From positions 62,001 to 126,000 of the forward strand of contig NZ_FTMV01000009.1 of the NCBI RefSeq assembly GCF_900156175.1: a stretch of 64,000 nucleotides of DNA, written 5' to 3'. A program made the translations under genes and the position numbers. Of this stretch, positions 1 through 9,761 are shown one piece after another. The notes beneath the pieces were generated by a model. That model was not told where the DNA came from. It ran no database searches and worked only from the letters and a program-made list of their open reading frames with translations. Origin of the DNA: Janthinobacterium sp. TND4EL3. GTDB lineage: Bacteria > Pseudomonadota > Gammaproteobacteria > Burkholderiales > Burkholderiaceae_D. The first letter of the stretch is position 1. Every line of letters starts with the position of its first letter.

Positions 1-462
1 CACAGGTCGGTGCCAAAACTGCTGCTGCACGCCGTCTTCAAGGGCGGCTTGTCCTACCTCAAGACCTCCGCCAGCCTGCCCAAGCCCGCCAACGTCACGG
101 GCCTGCGCCAAAAATCCGGCGTATCTATTTCCATGACAGCCATGAACGTCATCGCCACGGCCCTGTGGACAGTCGGGGTCTTTGCCGCGCTATACGCGGG
201 CGTGCTCGACCCCAGCGTGCGCGTCACCTCCAGCACCCTTTCATCGATCATCAACGGCGGCGCCACCGTCATGATGGCCGTCTTCATCGACCCGCACATG
301 TCGGGCATGACGGATGACGTCATCGAAGGCAAGATCGAAGAATCGCAGTTCAGGCGGGCGGTGGTGTGGCTGGTGGGAAGCCGATTGGCGGGCACGCTGA
401 TCGCGCAGTTTTTGCTGGTGCCGTCGGCGGTGGTGATTGTGGGGGTGGCGAAGGGGTTGTAA
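1..462 (+). CDS. Amj-family (DUF2837) lipid II flippase, C-terminal part
   Basis: The reading frame is open from the first base of the window to a TAA at 460-462, so the gene begins upstream; the GTG at position 10 is probably not its start. The 153 visible residues hold hydrophobic segments and the stretch STLSSIINGGATVMMAVFID followed by a final membrane segment, which I recognise as the C-terminal half of the Amj/YdaH family, alternate lipid II flippases of the inner membrane that can stand in for MurJ in peptidoglycan synthesis. Family members are about 260-270 residues, so roughly 40% is missing. The family call rests on recalled motif similarity only; another small polytopic membrane protein is possible. 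Confidence 0.65.
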   Translation, partial: HRSVPKLLLHAVFKGGLSYLKTSASLPKPANVTGLRQKSGVSISMTAMNVIATALWTVGVFAALYAGVLDPSVRVTSSTLSSIINGGATVMMAVFIDPHMSGMTDDVIEGKIEESQFRRAVVWLVGSRLAGTLIAQFLLVPSAVVIVGVAKGL

Positions 463-623
463 CCTTCATCAAAAAACCTGAAGAAATAATTTAGTGCGCT
501 ATCGAGAAAATTTTCGCTCGCTGATCTATCTGGTGATGAAACCGTTACGTTTTCTCCAGATAAATTTCCACTAAATCATGCCCTTCAGATTTCAGTGATA
601 GAAATCACCAAATTGGCTGAACA

Positions 624-1076
624 TCAAAAGTGTGATCTTGTTTCCGTTTTTTGACAATCATGGCATTTAACAGTCACATTCGAACTATTCTCTTGAGATC
701 CATACCGATACCAGCTATGGCTTTCAGATCCAGTTTTTTCATCGCCGCATTGAACACATTTTTCGATAATTTGACAGCGGCCATTTTTACCCACACGCTC
801 ATATTCAGCGTGTACAACCTTCCTCATCTGATGATCGCAATGATCACATTTTTGCACTTTTGTGCACTTATTATCACTGTCGTAATCACGACCAGCATCT
901 TCCCAGCTTAATGGATAATTATGCTTGCTGACCTTAATTGTTTCATTGCAATCAGGGCACAAATTTTCGAAGTAGCACAATGGCTTCCCTTCAACATTTT
1001 TTCCTGTTCCAGCATGAAATCCCATTCCACACTTTGCCTTCATTGCGGTTTTTTTAATTGAATCCCATATTCCCAT
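624..1076 (-). CDS. unknown protein with tandem CxxC zinc-ribbon-like units
   Basis: A 150-residue soluble protein that I cannot assign to a named family. It shows a repeated pattern: C34-x5-C40-x2-C43, C71-x5-C77-x2-C80, C101-x5-C107-x2-C110 and a last C138-x2-C141, units about 30-37 residues apart, plus an N-terminal Cys16. This suggests several small zinc ribbons or rubredoxin-like knuckles. There is no signal peptide or membrane segment. The gene and its flanks are much richer in A+T than the neighbouring housekeeping genes, with codons such as AAA and AAT common, which suggests recent acquisition. It stands alone, downstream of purL on the same strand but beyond the purL terminator and an AT-rich gap. 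Function is not known. Confidence 0.6.
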   Translation of the reverse strand: MGIWDSIKKTAMKAKCGMGFHAGTGKNVEGKPLCYFENLCPDCNETIKVSKHNYPLSWEDAGRDYDSDNKCTKVQKCDHCDHQMRKVVHAEYERVGKNGRCQIIEKCVQCGDEKTGSESHSWYRYGSQENSSNVTVKCHDCQKTETRSHF

Positions 1077-1461
1077 TCTACTTCTCCCGTCTATATTGAA
1101 AATTTAATTGACGACGAATCTCAATAAACTCTGAGACAGCCATCCCAAAAAAACAAGCCCGACATTTTTAGTGCGACAAGCAGTCACATAAACCGGAGCC
1201 AGATATTTGAAAATCTTACGGAAAATCAAAAATTTTTCAAACCCAAATATAAAAACTCGACCCAAAAATGATATGTCGAACAAATAAATATACTAGCATA
1301 ATTGCAAAAAAAATTCCATATGGAAATACATACTTAGTGACCGTACGTTTATTGACCAACAGTTTGCAAAGCACGCTATCGCAACGCGCAACCACATGAA
1401 AATTTCGACGCTACGTCTTATCGCCTCATTCAAAATAGGTTCCGTGCAATTACTAAACCGT
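1077..1461. other. AT-rich intergenic stretch
   Basis: About 385 bases of markedly AT-rich sequence between the zinc-ribbon gene and the purL terminator. It probably holds the promoter of the minus-strand zinc-ribbon gene. A 68-codon minus-strand frame (1293-1499) overlaps the terminator hairpin and has no recognisable protein character, so I do not call it. Confidence 0.4.
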
Positions 1462-1494
1462 AAAAAAAAGCCGCTGTCTCCCGACAGCGGCTTT
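1462..1494 (-). terminator. rho-independent terminator of purL
   Basis: A perfect 12-bp stem (1467-1478 with 1483-1494, 4-base loop) is followed on the minus strand by a run of T (the A run 1462-1469 on the plus strand). It lies about 60 bases past the purL stop. Confidence 0.85.
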
Positions 1495-1553
1495 CTCATT
1501 CCTACCCCAGCAGCAGCGCCTTGAACTCCGGCGCCGCCCTGCTAGCGAACTAA

Positions 1554-4500
1554 TTACCCCACAAACTTCCGCGCATTCCTGAACATGCGCATCCATGGCG
1601 AATCCTCGCCCCATGCTTCAGGGTGATACGACTGTTGGACGCTGCGGAACACGCGCTCCGCGTGCGGCATCAGCACGGTGAAGCGGCCGTCTGGCGTGGT
1701 GACGGAGGTGATGCCTTCCGGCGAGCCGTTCGGGTTGTATGGATACGCTTCCGTGGCGGCGCCCTTGTTGTCGACAAAGCGCATGGCTTTCGTGACCTGG
1801 GTGATGTCGCCCGTTTGCGAGAAGTCGGCGTAGCCTTCGCCGTGGGCGATGGCGATGCCGGCTTGGGTGCCGGCCATGCCGTTGAAGAAGATCGATGGGG
1901 AATCCATCACTTCGACCATGGCAAAGCGGCCTTCGAATTTCTCCGACTTGTTGCGCGTGAACTTGGGCCAGGCGTGGGCGCCGGGGATGATCGACTTCAA
2001 GTTGCTCATCATCTGGCAGCCGTTGCAGATGCCGAGGCCGAAGCTGTCCGTGCGGTTGAAGAAGCGCGCGAACTGTTCCGCCAGGCTGGCGTTGAACAGA
2101 ATCGTTTTTGCCCAGCCTTCGCCCGCGCCCAGCACGTCGCCGTACGAGAAGCCGCCCACGGCGATGACGCCCTGGAAGTCGTCCAGTTTCACGCGGCCCG
2201 CAATCAGGTCGCTCATGTGCACGTCGACGGCCGTAAAGCCTGCCTGATGCATCACGTAGGCCGTCTCGATATGCGAGTTGACGCCCTGCTCGCGCAGGAT
2301 GGCGACGCGGGGACGCACGCCGGTGGCGATGAATGGCGCGGCGATGTTCTCGTTCTGGTCAAACGTGACGATAGGCGACATGCCCGGGTCTTGCACGTCC
2401 AGCAGGCGGTCGTATTCGGCGTCCGCGCAGGCCGGGTTGTCGCGCAGGCGGGCGATGCGCCAGCTCGTTTCGCTCCACAGGCGGTGCAGGTCCGCGCGCG
2501 GCTGGGTGTAAATGAGCTTGGCGTCGCGCGTGAATTCGATGACGTCGCGGTCGTTCAATTTGCCGATGATATGGCTGCAGGCGCCCAGGTTAAACGTGCG
2601 CAGCACGTCCATGACGAGCGACTTTTCTTCCGCGCGTACCTGGATCACGGCGCCCAGCTCTTCGCTGAACAGGGCGCGCAGGGTCAGTTCGTTGCGGCGT
2701 TCCGCTACCTGGCCGGCCCAGTTCTTGGCGTCGCCCCAGTCGCTGGAGTGCTCGCCTTCCATCGTCAGCATGTCGAGGTTGACCGACATGCCCGTGTGGC
2801 CGGCGAAGGCCATTTCCGTCAGGGTGGCGTACAGGCCGCCGTCCGAACGGTCATGGTAGGCCAGCAGCTTGTCGTCGCTGTTGAGCTTTTGGATGGCGGC
2901 GAAGAAGCCTTTCAGGTCTTCCGCGCTGTCGACGTCCGGCGTTTCATTGCCCAGCTGCCCCATGACTTGCGCCAGCGCCGAGGCGCCCAGGCGGTTCTTG
3001 CCGCGGCCCAGGTCGATCAGGATCAAGGACGTGTCGCCCTGGTCCGTTTTGAGCTGCGGCGTGAGCGACTTGCGCACATCAAGAACGGGCGCGAACGAGG
3101 AGACGATCAGGGACACTGGCGACGTGACGGATTTCGCCGCGCCCGTGCCCTCGTCTTTCCACGTCGTGCGCATGGACAGCGAATCCTTGCCGACGGGGAT
3201 GCTGATGCCCAGGGCCGGGCACAGGTCCATGCCGACGGCTTTGACCGTATCGTACAGGGCTGCGTCCTGGCCAGGCTGGCCGCAGGCGGCCATCCAGTTG
3301 GCGGACAGCTTGATGTCGCTGATATCGCTGATGGCTGCGGCGGCGATGTTGGTAACGGCTTCGCCCACGGCCATGCGGCCGGACGCTGCCGCGTCGATGA
3401 CGGCCAGCGGCGTGCGTTCGCCCATGGCCATCGCTTCGCCCAGATAACCTTCGAAGCTCATGGTGGTGACGGCGCAATCGGCCACCGGTACTTGCCATGG
3501 TCCCACCATCTGGTCGCGCACGGTCATGCCGCCCACGCTGCGGTCGCCGATGGTGATCAGGAAGGATTTGTCGGCCACGGTCGGCAGCAGCAGCACTTTT
3601 TGCGCCACGTCCACCAGGTCCATGCCCGTCAGGTCAATCGCCGGGAAATCGTTGGCCACGTGGACCACGTCGCGCTGCATCTTCGGCGGCTTGCCCAGCA
3701 AGACGTCCATCGGCATGTCGACCGGCTCGTTGCCCAGTTCCGGGTCGATCAGTTTGAGCTGGCGTTCTTCGGTGGCCACGCCCACGGCGGCGAACAGGCA
3801 GCGTTCGCGTTCGCACATGGCTTTAAATAATGGCAGGCTTTCCGGCGCGATGGCGAGAACGTAGCGTTCCTGCGACTCATTGCTCCAGATCTCCTTCGGC
3901 GCCATGCCCGATTCTTCCAGCGGGATCTTGCGCAGGTCGAAAATCGCGCCGCGCTTGGCGTCGTTGGTGATTTCCGGGAAAGCGTTCGACAAGCCGCCCG
4001 CACCCACGTCGTGGATGGAGATGATCGGGTTGTCCGCGCCCATTTGCCAGCAGGCGTTGATGACTTCCTGGGCGCGGCGTTCCATTTCCGGATTGCCGCG
4101 CTGGACGGAGTCGAAGTCCAGGTCGGCCGTGTTGCTGCCGGTCGTCATCGACGAAGCGGCGCTGCCGCCCATGCCGATGCGCATGCCCGGGCCACCGAGC
4201 TGCACCAGCAGGCTGCCGACGGGGATGTCGTTCTTGTGCGTGTGCTGCGCCGAGATATTGCCGATGCCGCCAGCGATCATGATGGGCTTGTGGTAGCCGA
4301 ACACGGCGTCTTTGTCTGCGCCCACGTTCTGTTCATACGTGCGGAAGTAGCCGCCCAGGACAGGACGGCCGAATTCGTTCGAGAACGCGGCGCCGCCCAA
4401 TGGACCCTCGATCATGATCTGCAGGGGCGAAGCGATGCGTTCCGGCTTGCCGTATTGATCTGCCTCAGTACGCGACGCCAGCGGCGCCGTCACGGAAGCG

Positions 4501-5591
4501 GCCGTTTCCCAGCTGCGCACGGCGTCCGGCAGCGACAGGTTCGACACGGTGAAACCGGTCAGGCCGGCCTTCGGCTTGGCGCCGCGGCCCGTCGCGCCTT
4601 CGTCGCGGATTTCGCCGCCCGCGCCCGTGGAGGCGCCGGGGAAGGGAGAAATCGCCGTCGGGTGGTTATGCGTTTCCACCTTCATCAGGGTGTGCGTCAG
4701 TTCCGTGGAAGCCGCGTATTCGTGGTTCGCACCGCGCGGGTAGAAGCGCGAGACCGTGGCGCCTTCCATGATGGACGAGTTGTCGCTGTAGGCGACGACG
4801 GTACCCTTCGGCTGCAGTTCGTGCGTGTTCTTGATCATGCCGAACAGCGACTTGGGCTGCGCCACGCCGTCGATGGTCCAGTCGGCGTTGAAGATCTTGT
4901 GGCGGCAATGCTCGCTGTTCGCCTGCGCGAACATCATCAGTTCCACGTCCGTCGGGTTGCGGCCGGCCTTGGTAAAGGCGGCGTCCAGGTAGTCGATTTC
5001 GTCTTCCGACATGGCCAGGCCCAGCTCGACGTTCGCCGTTTCCAGCGCGCGCTTGCCCTGCCCCAGCAAGTCGATCGATTCGAGCGGACGCGCTTCCAGC
5101 GTGCGGAACAGGTCCTTGGCGTCGTCGGCGCTGCGCAGCACGGATTCCGTCATGCGGTCGTGCAGCAGGTCGGCCACGGCCTGTACTTGCTCGTCCGACA
5201 ATTTGCCGGCGCCGATGGCGCTGCCCAGGATGCCCGATTTCAGGTTGATGCGGAAAGCGATGCCGCGTTCGACGCGCTTGATGTGCGCCATGCCGCAGTT
5301 GTGCGCGATGTCGGTGGCTTTCGAAGCCCACGGCGAAATCGTGCCGAAACGGGGGATGACGAAGAATTCTTCGGCAGCGCCTTCCGTATTGTCGGCCTGG
5401 GCCGGCTCGCCGTACGTCAGCAAGGCGCCGAGACGGGTGCTGTCATCGGCCGTGAGGGGCGCGCTGGCATCGATGAAATGGACATAGCGTGCTTGTACGG
5501 CAACAATCGCAGGCGAGACGGCTTGCAGTTGGCTTAACAGACGGTGGCTACGGAAATGGGACAGGGCATTGGAACCCGGCAGTATCAACAT
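1554..5591 (-). CDS. purL: phosphoribosylformylglycinamidine synthase (large, fused type)
   Basis: Catalyses step four of purine synthesis: FGAR + Gln + ATP to FGAM + Glu + ADP + Pi, in the cytosol. The 1345-residue product has the gammaproteobacterial/betaproteobacterial fused form: N-terminal PurS-like domain, linker with the SSEHCRHK-type motif (here [10 protein letters not shown]), two AIRS-like halves with glycine-rich ATP loops, and a C-terminal class I glutamine amidotransferase with the nucleophile Cys in [10 protein letters not shown] (near residue 1190) and HGEGYAD and PHAERVFR near the end. The frame stays open upstream to 5678, but alignment with E. coli PurL (MMEILRGSPALSAFR) supports the ATG at 5589-5591, giving [14 protein letters not shown]. 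No clear Shine-Dalgarno site precedes it. Monocistronic, with its own terminator. Confidence 0.97.
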   Translation of the reverse strand: MLILPGSNALSHFRSHRLLSQLQAVSPAIVAVQARYVHFIDASAPLTADDSTRLGALLTYGEPAQADNTEGAAEEFFVIPRFGTISPWASKATDIAHNCGMAHIKRVERGIAFRINLKSGILGSAIGAGKLSDEQVQAVADLLHDRMTESVLRSADDAKDLFRTLEARPLESIDLLGQGKRALETANVELGLAMSEDEIDYLDAAFTKAGRNPTDVELMMFAQANSEHCRHKIFNADWTIDGVAQPKSLFGMIKNTHELQPKGTVVAYSDNSSIMEGATVSRFYPRGANHEYAASTELTHTLMKVETHNHPTAISPFPGASTGAGGEIRDEGATGRGAKPKAGLTGFTVSNLSLPDAVRSWETAASVTAPLASRTEADQYGKPERIASPLQIMIEGPLGGAAFSNEFGRPVLGGYFRTYEQNVGADKDAVFGYHKPIMIAGGIGNISAQHTHKNDIPVGSLLVQLGGPGMRIGMGGSAASSMTTGSNTADLDFDSVQRGNPEMERRAQEVINACWQMGADNPIISIHDVGAGGLSNAFPEITNDAKRGAIFDLRKIPLEESGMAPKEIWSNESQERYVLAIAPESLPLFKAMCERERCLFAAVGVATEERQLKLIDPELGNEPVDMPMDVLLGKPPKMQRDVVHVANDFPAIDLTGMDLVDVAQKVLLLPTVADKSFLITIGDRSVGGMTVRDQMVGPWQVPVADCAVTTMSFEGYLGEAMAMGERTPLAVIDAAASGRMAVGEAVTNIAAAAISDISDIKLSANWMAACGQPGQDAALYDTVKAVGMDLCPALGISIPVGKDSLSMRTTWKDEGTGAAKSVTSPVSLIVSSFAPVLDVRKSLTPQLKTDQGDTSLILIDLGRGKNRLGASALAQVMGQLGNETPDVDSAEDLKGFFAAIQKLNSDDKLLAYHDRSDGGLYATLTEMAFAGHTGMSVNLDMLTMEGEHSSDWGDAKNWAGQVAERRNELTLRALFSEELGAVIQVRAEEKSLVMDVLRTFNLGACSHIIGKLNDRDVIEFTRDAKLIYTQPRADLHRLWSETSWRIARLRDNPACADAEYDRLLDVQDPGMSPIVTFDQNENIAAPFIATGVRPRVAILREQGVNSHIETAYVMHQAGFTAVDVHMSDLIAGRVKLDDFQGVIAVGGFSYGDVLGAGEGWAKTILFNASLAEQFARFFNRTDSFGLGICNGCQMMSNLKSIIPGAHAWPKFTRNKSEKFEGRFAMVEVMDSPSIFFNGMAGTQAGIAIAHGEGYADFSQTGDITQVTKAMRFVDNKGAATEAYPYNPNGSPEGITSVTTPDGRFTVLMPHAERVFRSVQQSYHPEAWGEDSPWMRMFRNARKFVG

Positions 5592-6032
5592 GGTTGGAAG
5601 GTGGTTGATGCAGCGTGGCTGCGGGTTAAAGGTAGGTATGACAATATCTTTCGTACGGCAAATTTCCTTTGCGCGCATTATACCCGTTTTACCCCTGCTT
5701 TATGACCGGAACTTATGGCTTTGCGGCCATTTTGCCCCGGAATTGAACAGTTTTTGCCAAGGTGCAACAACGGCGGTCCAGTTCGGCATGGCGCACAGGG
5801 CGGCACGGCGCAATCCGGCAAAGCGCCGTGCCGCCGTTCGCCGTTGCCGCAAAAACGGCAGGCATGTCGTGAAATACAACGCCGGACGCTGCCGGGCGCG
5901 CCCCGCGTCCGATTGCATGCATTTTGCTGGCAAGGCCGGGCGGCTTTGCAGTATGCTGACAAAAAACAATTCTGCCAGGCACATACAAGAATGGCGCCGC
6001 GGATGACCATACAGATGAACGAGAGCTGAACA
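5592..6032. other. divergent intergenic region between purL and the response-regulator gene
   Basis: About 440 bases, GC-rich, with frames open on both strands but no recognisable protein. It should contain divergent promoters for purL and for the gene at 6033. The only clear structure is the 13-bp inverted repeat listed separately. Confidence 0.4.
5799..5835. repeat. perfect 13-bp inverted repeat (hairpin)
   Basis: ggcggcacggcgc at 5799-5811 is exactly complementary to 5823-5835 with an 11-base loop. No T run follows on either strand, so it is not a typical terminator. It lies inside the purL/response-regulator divergent region, where it could be a 5'-leader structure of purL or an operator. 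Confidence 0.6.
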
Positions 6033-7658
6033 ATGCCAGAACATAGCGACTTATCTGTCCTGATCGTCGACCCCAACCCCAGCATGCGGGGCAATCTGCA
6101 CAATATGCTGAACCAGGCGGCCATCACCAAGGTGGAATACGCGATCAATTCCGGCACGGCCATCCGCCTGCTGACGAAGAAGCCGTTCGACATCATCCTG
6201 TGCGAATACGACCTGGGCAGCGGCACGGACGGCCAGGATGGCCAGCAATTGCTGGAAGACTTGCGCCATCACAAACTGATCGGCCTGTGGACGATCTTCA
6301 TCATGCTGACGTCGGAAGCCATCCACAGCAAGGTGATCAGCGCGGCCGAGCTGACCCCGTCCGACTACATATTGAAGCCGTTTACGGTCGACGTGCTGAG
6401 CGGGCGCATCGCGCGCGCCATCGAGCGGCGCGCCCTCTTCCTGCCCACCTACCAGCTGATCGACAAGGGAGATTTGCGCGAAGCCGTGAAAAGCTGCCGC
6501 GCGGCCGAATTGCAGCACCCGCGCCTGGCGGCCGATTTCGCCCGCCTGCGCGCCGAGCTGCATTTGTCGCTCGGCGAATGGACGGAAGCGGAACAGATCT
6601 ACGCCGACATGCTGGCCTCGCGCCCCATGGCCTGGGCCCACCTGGGACTGGCGCGCACCCTGTTCGAGCAGCAGCGCCACGAAGAAGCGCAGGATGCGCT
6701 GCTGGAACTGGTGGAAGCCTATCCCCGCTACATGGCCGCCTACGACTTGCTGGCGCAAAACCATGAGGCCATGGGCCAGCAGGTGCAGGCCAAGAAGATC
6801 CTCGAGGACGCGGTGGCCATTTCGCCGCACATGGTGCGCCGGCTGCGCCACCTGGGCGGCATCGCCTATGACACGGGCGACATCAGCGCGGCCGAGCGGG
6901 CCTACAAGCAGGTGGTGACAAAGGCGAAGTACTCCGAATTCCGCGACCCGGAAGACCATGTCAACCTGGTCAAGACGCTGGTCAAGAAAGGCGACGCGCC
7001 GCAGGCGAGCGGCGTGCTGCGCGACATGGAGCGCTCGCTGCGGGGCAGCGCCAGCGTGGAAGCGTGCCGCGCCATCTCGGCCGCCATGCTGCATGAATTG
7101 TCGGGCAACGACATCGCCGCCGCCACCGAACTGCAGCTGGCCGCCGCCGCCCTGGACGGCGCGCGCGGCCTGTCGACGCAACTGAAGGTGGGCCTCGTGC
7201 AAAGCTGCCTGAAGAACAACCTGGAACAGGCGGCGTCCGACGTCATGATGAAGCTCGTCAACGAAGCGGACAGCGACGTGACGATGGAAGCGGCCGTGGA
7301 CGTGTTTGAAAAGGCGGGACGGCATGATCTGGCGCAAGGCATGGGCCAGCAGATCACGCACCAGGTGCAGGAATTGATGCAGGATGCGGCCAGCAAGGCG
7401 GAAAGCGGAGAGCTCAAGGGCGCCGTCTTCGTGCTGCGCCAGGCCCTGCGCAAGACGCCGGGCAACCTGCCCGTCCTGTTTGCCTCCGTCGAGGCCATCT
7501 TGCGCCAGCTCAATATGCTGGGCTGGGAAGCCCCCCTGGCCGAACAGGCGCAGCACCAGATGCAGGTGATCCGCAAGATCGACCCCCGGCATCCGCAGCT
7601 GGAGTCGCTCAGGCAGCAGTATGCAGCCACGCAGCACAAGTACGGTATCGCGACCTGA
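6033..7658 (+). CDS. response-regulator receiver domain fused to TPR repeats
   Basis: A 541-residue cytosolic protein. Residues about 7-125 form a CheY-like receiver (LIVDPNPSMRG at the N-terminus, the conserved Lys in DYILKPF). The rest is helical with tetratricopeptide-type repeats (for example residues about 180-290 and the C-terminal third), a platform for protein contacts. There is no DNA-binding or catalytic output domain, so it probably acts by protein-protein interaction. The acidic residue that should accept the phosphate is Glu58 (ILCEYDLG) where receivers normally have Asp, and the usual acidic pair is reduced to Asp13. No histidine kinase is adjacent. The ATG follows GAGAGCTGAACA, an acceptable ribosome site. 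Partner and pathway unknown. Confidence 0.85.
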   Translation: MPEHSDLSVLIVDPNPSMRGNLHNMLNQAAITKVEYAINSGTAIRLLTKKPFDIILCEYDLGSGTDGQDGQQLLEDLRHHKLIGLWTIFIMLTSEAIHSKVISAAELTPSDYILKPFTVDVLSGRIARAIERRALFLPTYQLIDKGDLREAVKSCRAAELQHPRLAADFARLRAELHLSLGEWTEAEQIYADMLASRPMAWAHLGLARTLFEQQRHEEAQDALLELVEAYPRYMAAYDLLAQNHEAMGQQVQAKKILEDAVAISPHMVRRLRHLGGIAYDTGDISAAERAYKQVVTKAKYSEFRDPEDHVNLVKTLVKKGDAPQASGVLRDMERSLRGSASVEACRAISAAMLHELSGNDIAAATELQLAAAALDGARGLSTQLKVGLVQSCLKNNLEQAASDVMMKLVNEADSDVTMEAAVDVFEKAGRHDLAQGMGQQITHQVQELMQDAASKAESGELKGAVFVLRQALRKTPGNLPVLFASVEAILRQLNMLGWEAPLAEQAQHQMQVIRKIDPRHPQLESLRQQYAATQHKYGIAT

Positions 7659-7866
7659 CTGGCGCCTGCTCGCCGCCCTTCTTCACCGCCGGGGCCGGGC
7701 TGGCGTCCATTCACGGCAACGTGACAATGTGTGAATTTTCCCTCTTGGCAATTTGTTACTCTCTAGCGCTGCTTCAAGGAACGAAGCACCGGGGCAGGAC
7801 GCGGCGCTGTCGTGTTGCGTCTGGCTTTTTATGAACATTAGCAATGTCATCATTGGAAGACTCTGC

Positions 7867-8064
7867 ATGTATATCGTCGCCCCCCTGTTTTTTGCCGCAG
7901 GTGCCGCCCTGCTCATCTCCGGCTTCAGGAAAAACAATCGGAAGCTGCTTGCCTTCGCCGCTTGCCTGTGGCTGGTCTCGGGCGCATGGGACGATTTTTC
8001 TGACGGCTTTATCCATGGCGTGAACGCCAGCGCCCCCGCGGTGTCATCTTCGCCTGCGCCATAG
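7867..8064 (+). CDS. small membrane protein, unknown
   Basis: A 65-residue product with two hydrophobic segments (residues about 2-20 and 29-43) and a Ser/Pro/Ala tail. The ATG at 7867 is preceded by GGAAG with 7-base spacing, better than upstream candidates in the same frame that would add a non-hydrophobic extension. Two hairpins (8051-8070, overlapping the stop codon, and 8082-8107) follow and may end the transcript. No family recognised; small size leaves doubt. Confidence 0.5.
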   Translation: MYIVAPLFFAAGAALLISGFRKNNRKLLAFAACLWLVSGAWDDFSDGFIHGVNASAPAVSSSPAP

Positions 8065-8256
8065 CAGGCGCTCCTCTTTAACCAGGCAGGGCCTGCGGCT
8101 TGCCTGGCGTGCAGTTGCACGGCAGGGATTTCCGCCAAAAAATCACCAGATCGACAATAGTCGCAATGCATGCCCGGTAATCATGGGGGGCAGCAGTCTG
8201 GAACTTCTCGCTTGCGTCGCGCAAGTCAATCAACGGCCAGTATCCTGGTGACCATT

Positions 8257-9234
8257 ATGACAAAACTCAATTCCCTCCTGTATATCATTCCGCTGTTGAT
8301 GGCCTCGATCCAGGCACATGGAGCACCCGTCGAAACGTTTGTCGAGGCGGCGGGGCCGGCGGGGCCCTTGAAAGGGGTGATGCTGTCTCCGGGAGCGCCG
8401 CCAGGCCCGGTCGCCCTGATCATTCCTGGTTCTGGCCCGACTGACCGCGATGGCAACAGTCCGCTGGGCATCCGTGCATCGACCTATAAACTGCTTGCCC
8501 AGGACCTGGCGGCGCGCGGCATGACGACCGTGCGCATCGACAAGCGCGGCATGTTTGCCAGCGCTGCGGCAACGCCGGATGCGAATGCCGTGACGATCGA
8601 CGACTATGTGAGCGACGTCAATGCCTGGGTCGCGGCCCTGCAAAAACGCACAGGAGCCGCTTGCGTCTGGCTCGTGGGCCATAGCGAAGGGGGGCTGGTG
8701 GCAATGGCGGCAGCAAGGAAGCATGCCGGGATTTGCGGTCTTGTATTGATCGCCGCCGCCGGACGCCCGCTCGGTGAAGTCATGCGCGAGCAGATCAAGG
8801 CCAATCCTGCGAACGGCCCGCTCGCCGGCGAGGCAATGTCGGCAATCGAGGCGCTGGAACAGGGACGGCGGGTTGACACCGCCGGCATGCACCCTGCCCT
8901 GCAGGGCCTGTTTGCCCCGCAAGTGCAAGGATTCCTGATCAGCGCATTTTCTTACGATCCACGCCGCCTGCTCGCGGATGAACAAAAGCCCGTGCTGGTG
9001 CTGCAGGGCAAGCGCGACATTCAAGTCAGCGTGGCGGACGCGCAGCTGCTCAGTCAGGCGGCGCCGCACGCGACGCTGGTGCTGCTTCCTGATGTCAACC
9101 ATGTCCTCAAGTCGGTCGCATCCGATGACAGGCGCGCCAATCTTGCCACCTACGCCGATCCTGGCCTTCCGCTCGCGCCGGACGTTGGCAGCTCGATCGC
9201 AGACGTCATCAAGCGTCATGCACATCCCCAGTGA
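8257..9234 (+). CDS. exported alpha/beta hydrolase
   Basis: A 325-residue serine hydrolase with an N-terminal signal peptide (hydrophobic core at residues 6-16, likely cleavage after AHG or nearby), so it should be periplasmic or secreted. Core motifs: oxyanion loop IPGSGPTDRDG, nucleophile elbow GHSEGG, and a late His in DVNHVLK; an Asp near VLQGKRDIQV fits the acid. This is the dienelactone-hydrolase/YbbA-esterase-like superfamily; substrate cannot be told. The frame extends upstream to 8170, but the ATG at 8257 gives the clean signal peptide MTKLNSLLYIIPLLM. It stands alone on the plus strand. Confidence 0.85.
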   Translation: MTKLNSLLYIIPLLMASIQAHGAPVETFVEAAGPAGPLKGVMLSPGAPPGPVALIIPGSGPTDRDGNSPLGIRASTYKLLAQDLAARGMTTVRIDKRGMFASAAATPDANAVTIDDYVSDVNAWVAALQKRTGAACVWLVGHSEGGLVAMAAARKHAGICGLVLIAAAGRPLGEVMREQIKANPANGPLAGEAMSAIEALEQGRRVDTAGMHPALQGLFAPQVQGFLISAFSYDPRRLLADEQKPVLVLQGKRDIQVSVADAQLLSQAAPHATLVLLPDVNHVLKSVASDDRRANLATYADPGLPLAPDVGSSIADVIKRHAHPQ

Positions 9235-9451
9235 ACCATTGTGGAGCCGTAAGATTTCAGCTTCGGCCCAGGGACGGACTCGCGGCGGCACGGCGCTGCA
9301 AGGGCTGCTGTGCCGCATGCGCCGGGCCCGATATCGCTGGATGGCTGCGCTGCTATCCTGATGCCGGCCATGCAATGCGCTTGATCGTTGAGCTACGTCA
9401 ATAAGATTTCCAGGGGCGAACTGCCTGGCGACTGATTTTGAAAGTGGAAAA

Positions 9452-9700
9452 ATGGAGTATGCAACCGCGCAGCAACTCATGTCGACATACGAGCGCATGG
9501 GAAAACTCATGAACGAAGCGGACAGTCTTATCCGCACCCTTCCCGACGCCGAGCGTTCCGAGCACTTACGCGCGCTGGCGGGCTTGATCAATCACCTGTG
9601 GTTTACGCTCCAGTCCCCTATCGTGCGTCAATACGGGAATCTGGACCCGGATGGCGATTACTTCCGCGGGCAAGCATCGAAGCAAGGCATGGCCGAATGA
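9452..9700 (+). CDS. small unknown protein
   Basis: An 82-residue soluble, mostly helical protein with acidic character and the C-terminal stretch NLDPDGDYF. No domain recognised. The ATG follows GTGGAAAA with short spacing, a plausible ribosome site, and codon use is like that of neighbours. It ends 61 bases before the convergent S41 peptidase gene. Confidence 0.5.
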   Translation: MEYATAQQLMSTYERMGKLMNEADSLIRTLPDAERSEHLRALAGLINHLWFTLQSPIVRQYGNLDPDGDYFRGQASKQGMAE

Positions 9701-9761
9701 CCGTTTGGAGGACATCTTCCGGCGTGCAGCGCAGGCACTGCCTGCCTGCGCTGCACTTAGC

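Noticed and set aside
1293..1499. 68-codon minus-strand frame in the AT-rich gap
   Set aside because: It overlaps the purL terminator, has no ribosome site and shows no protein character.
5678..6226. Several overlapping frames on both strands between purL and the response-regulator gene
   Set aside because: They overlap each other and the 13-bp hairpin, and none has a recognisable domain.
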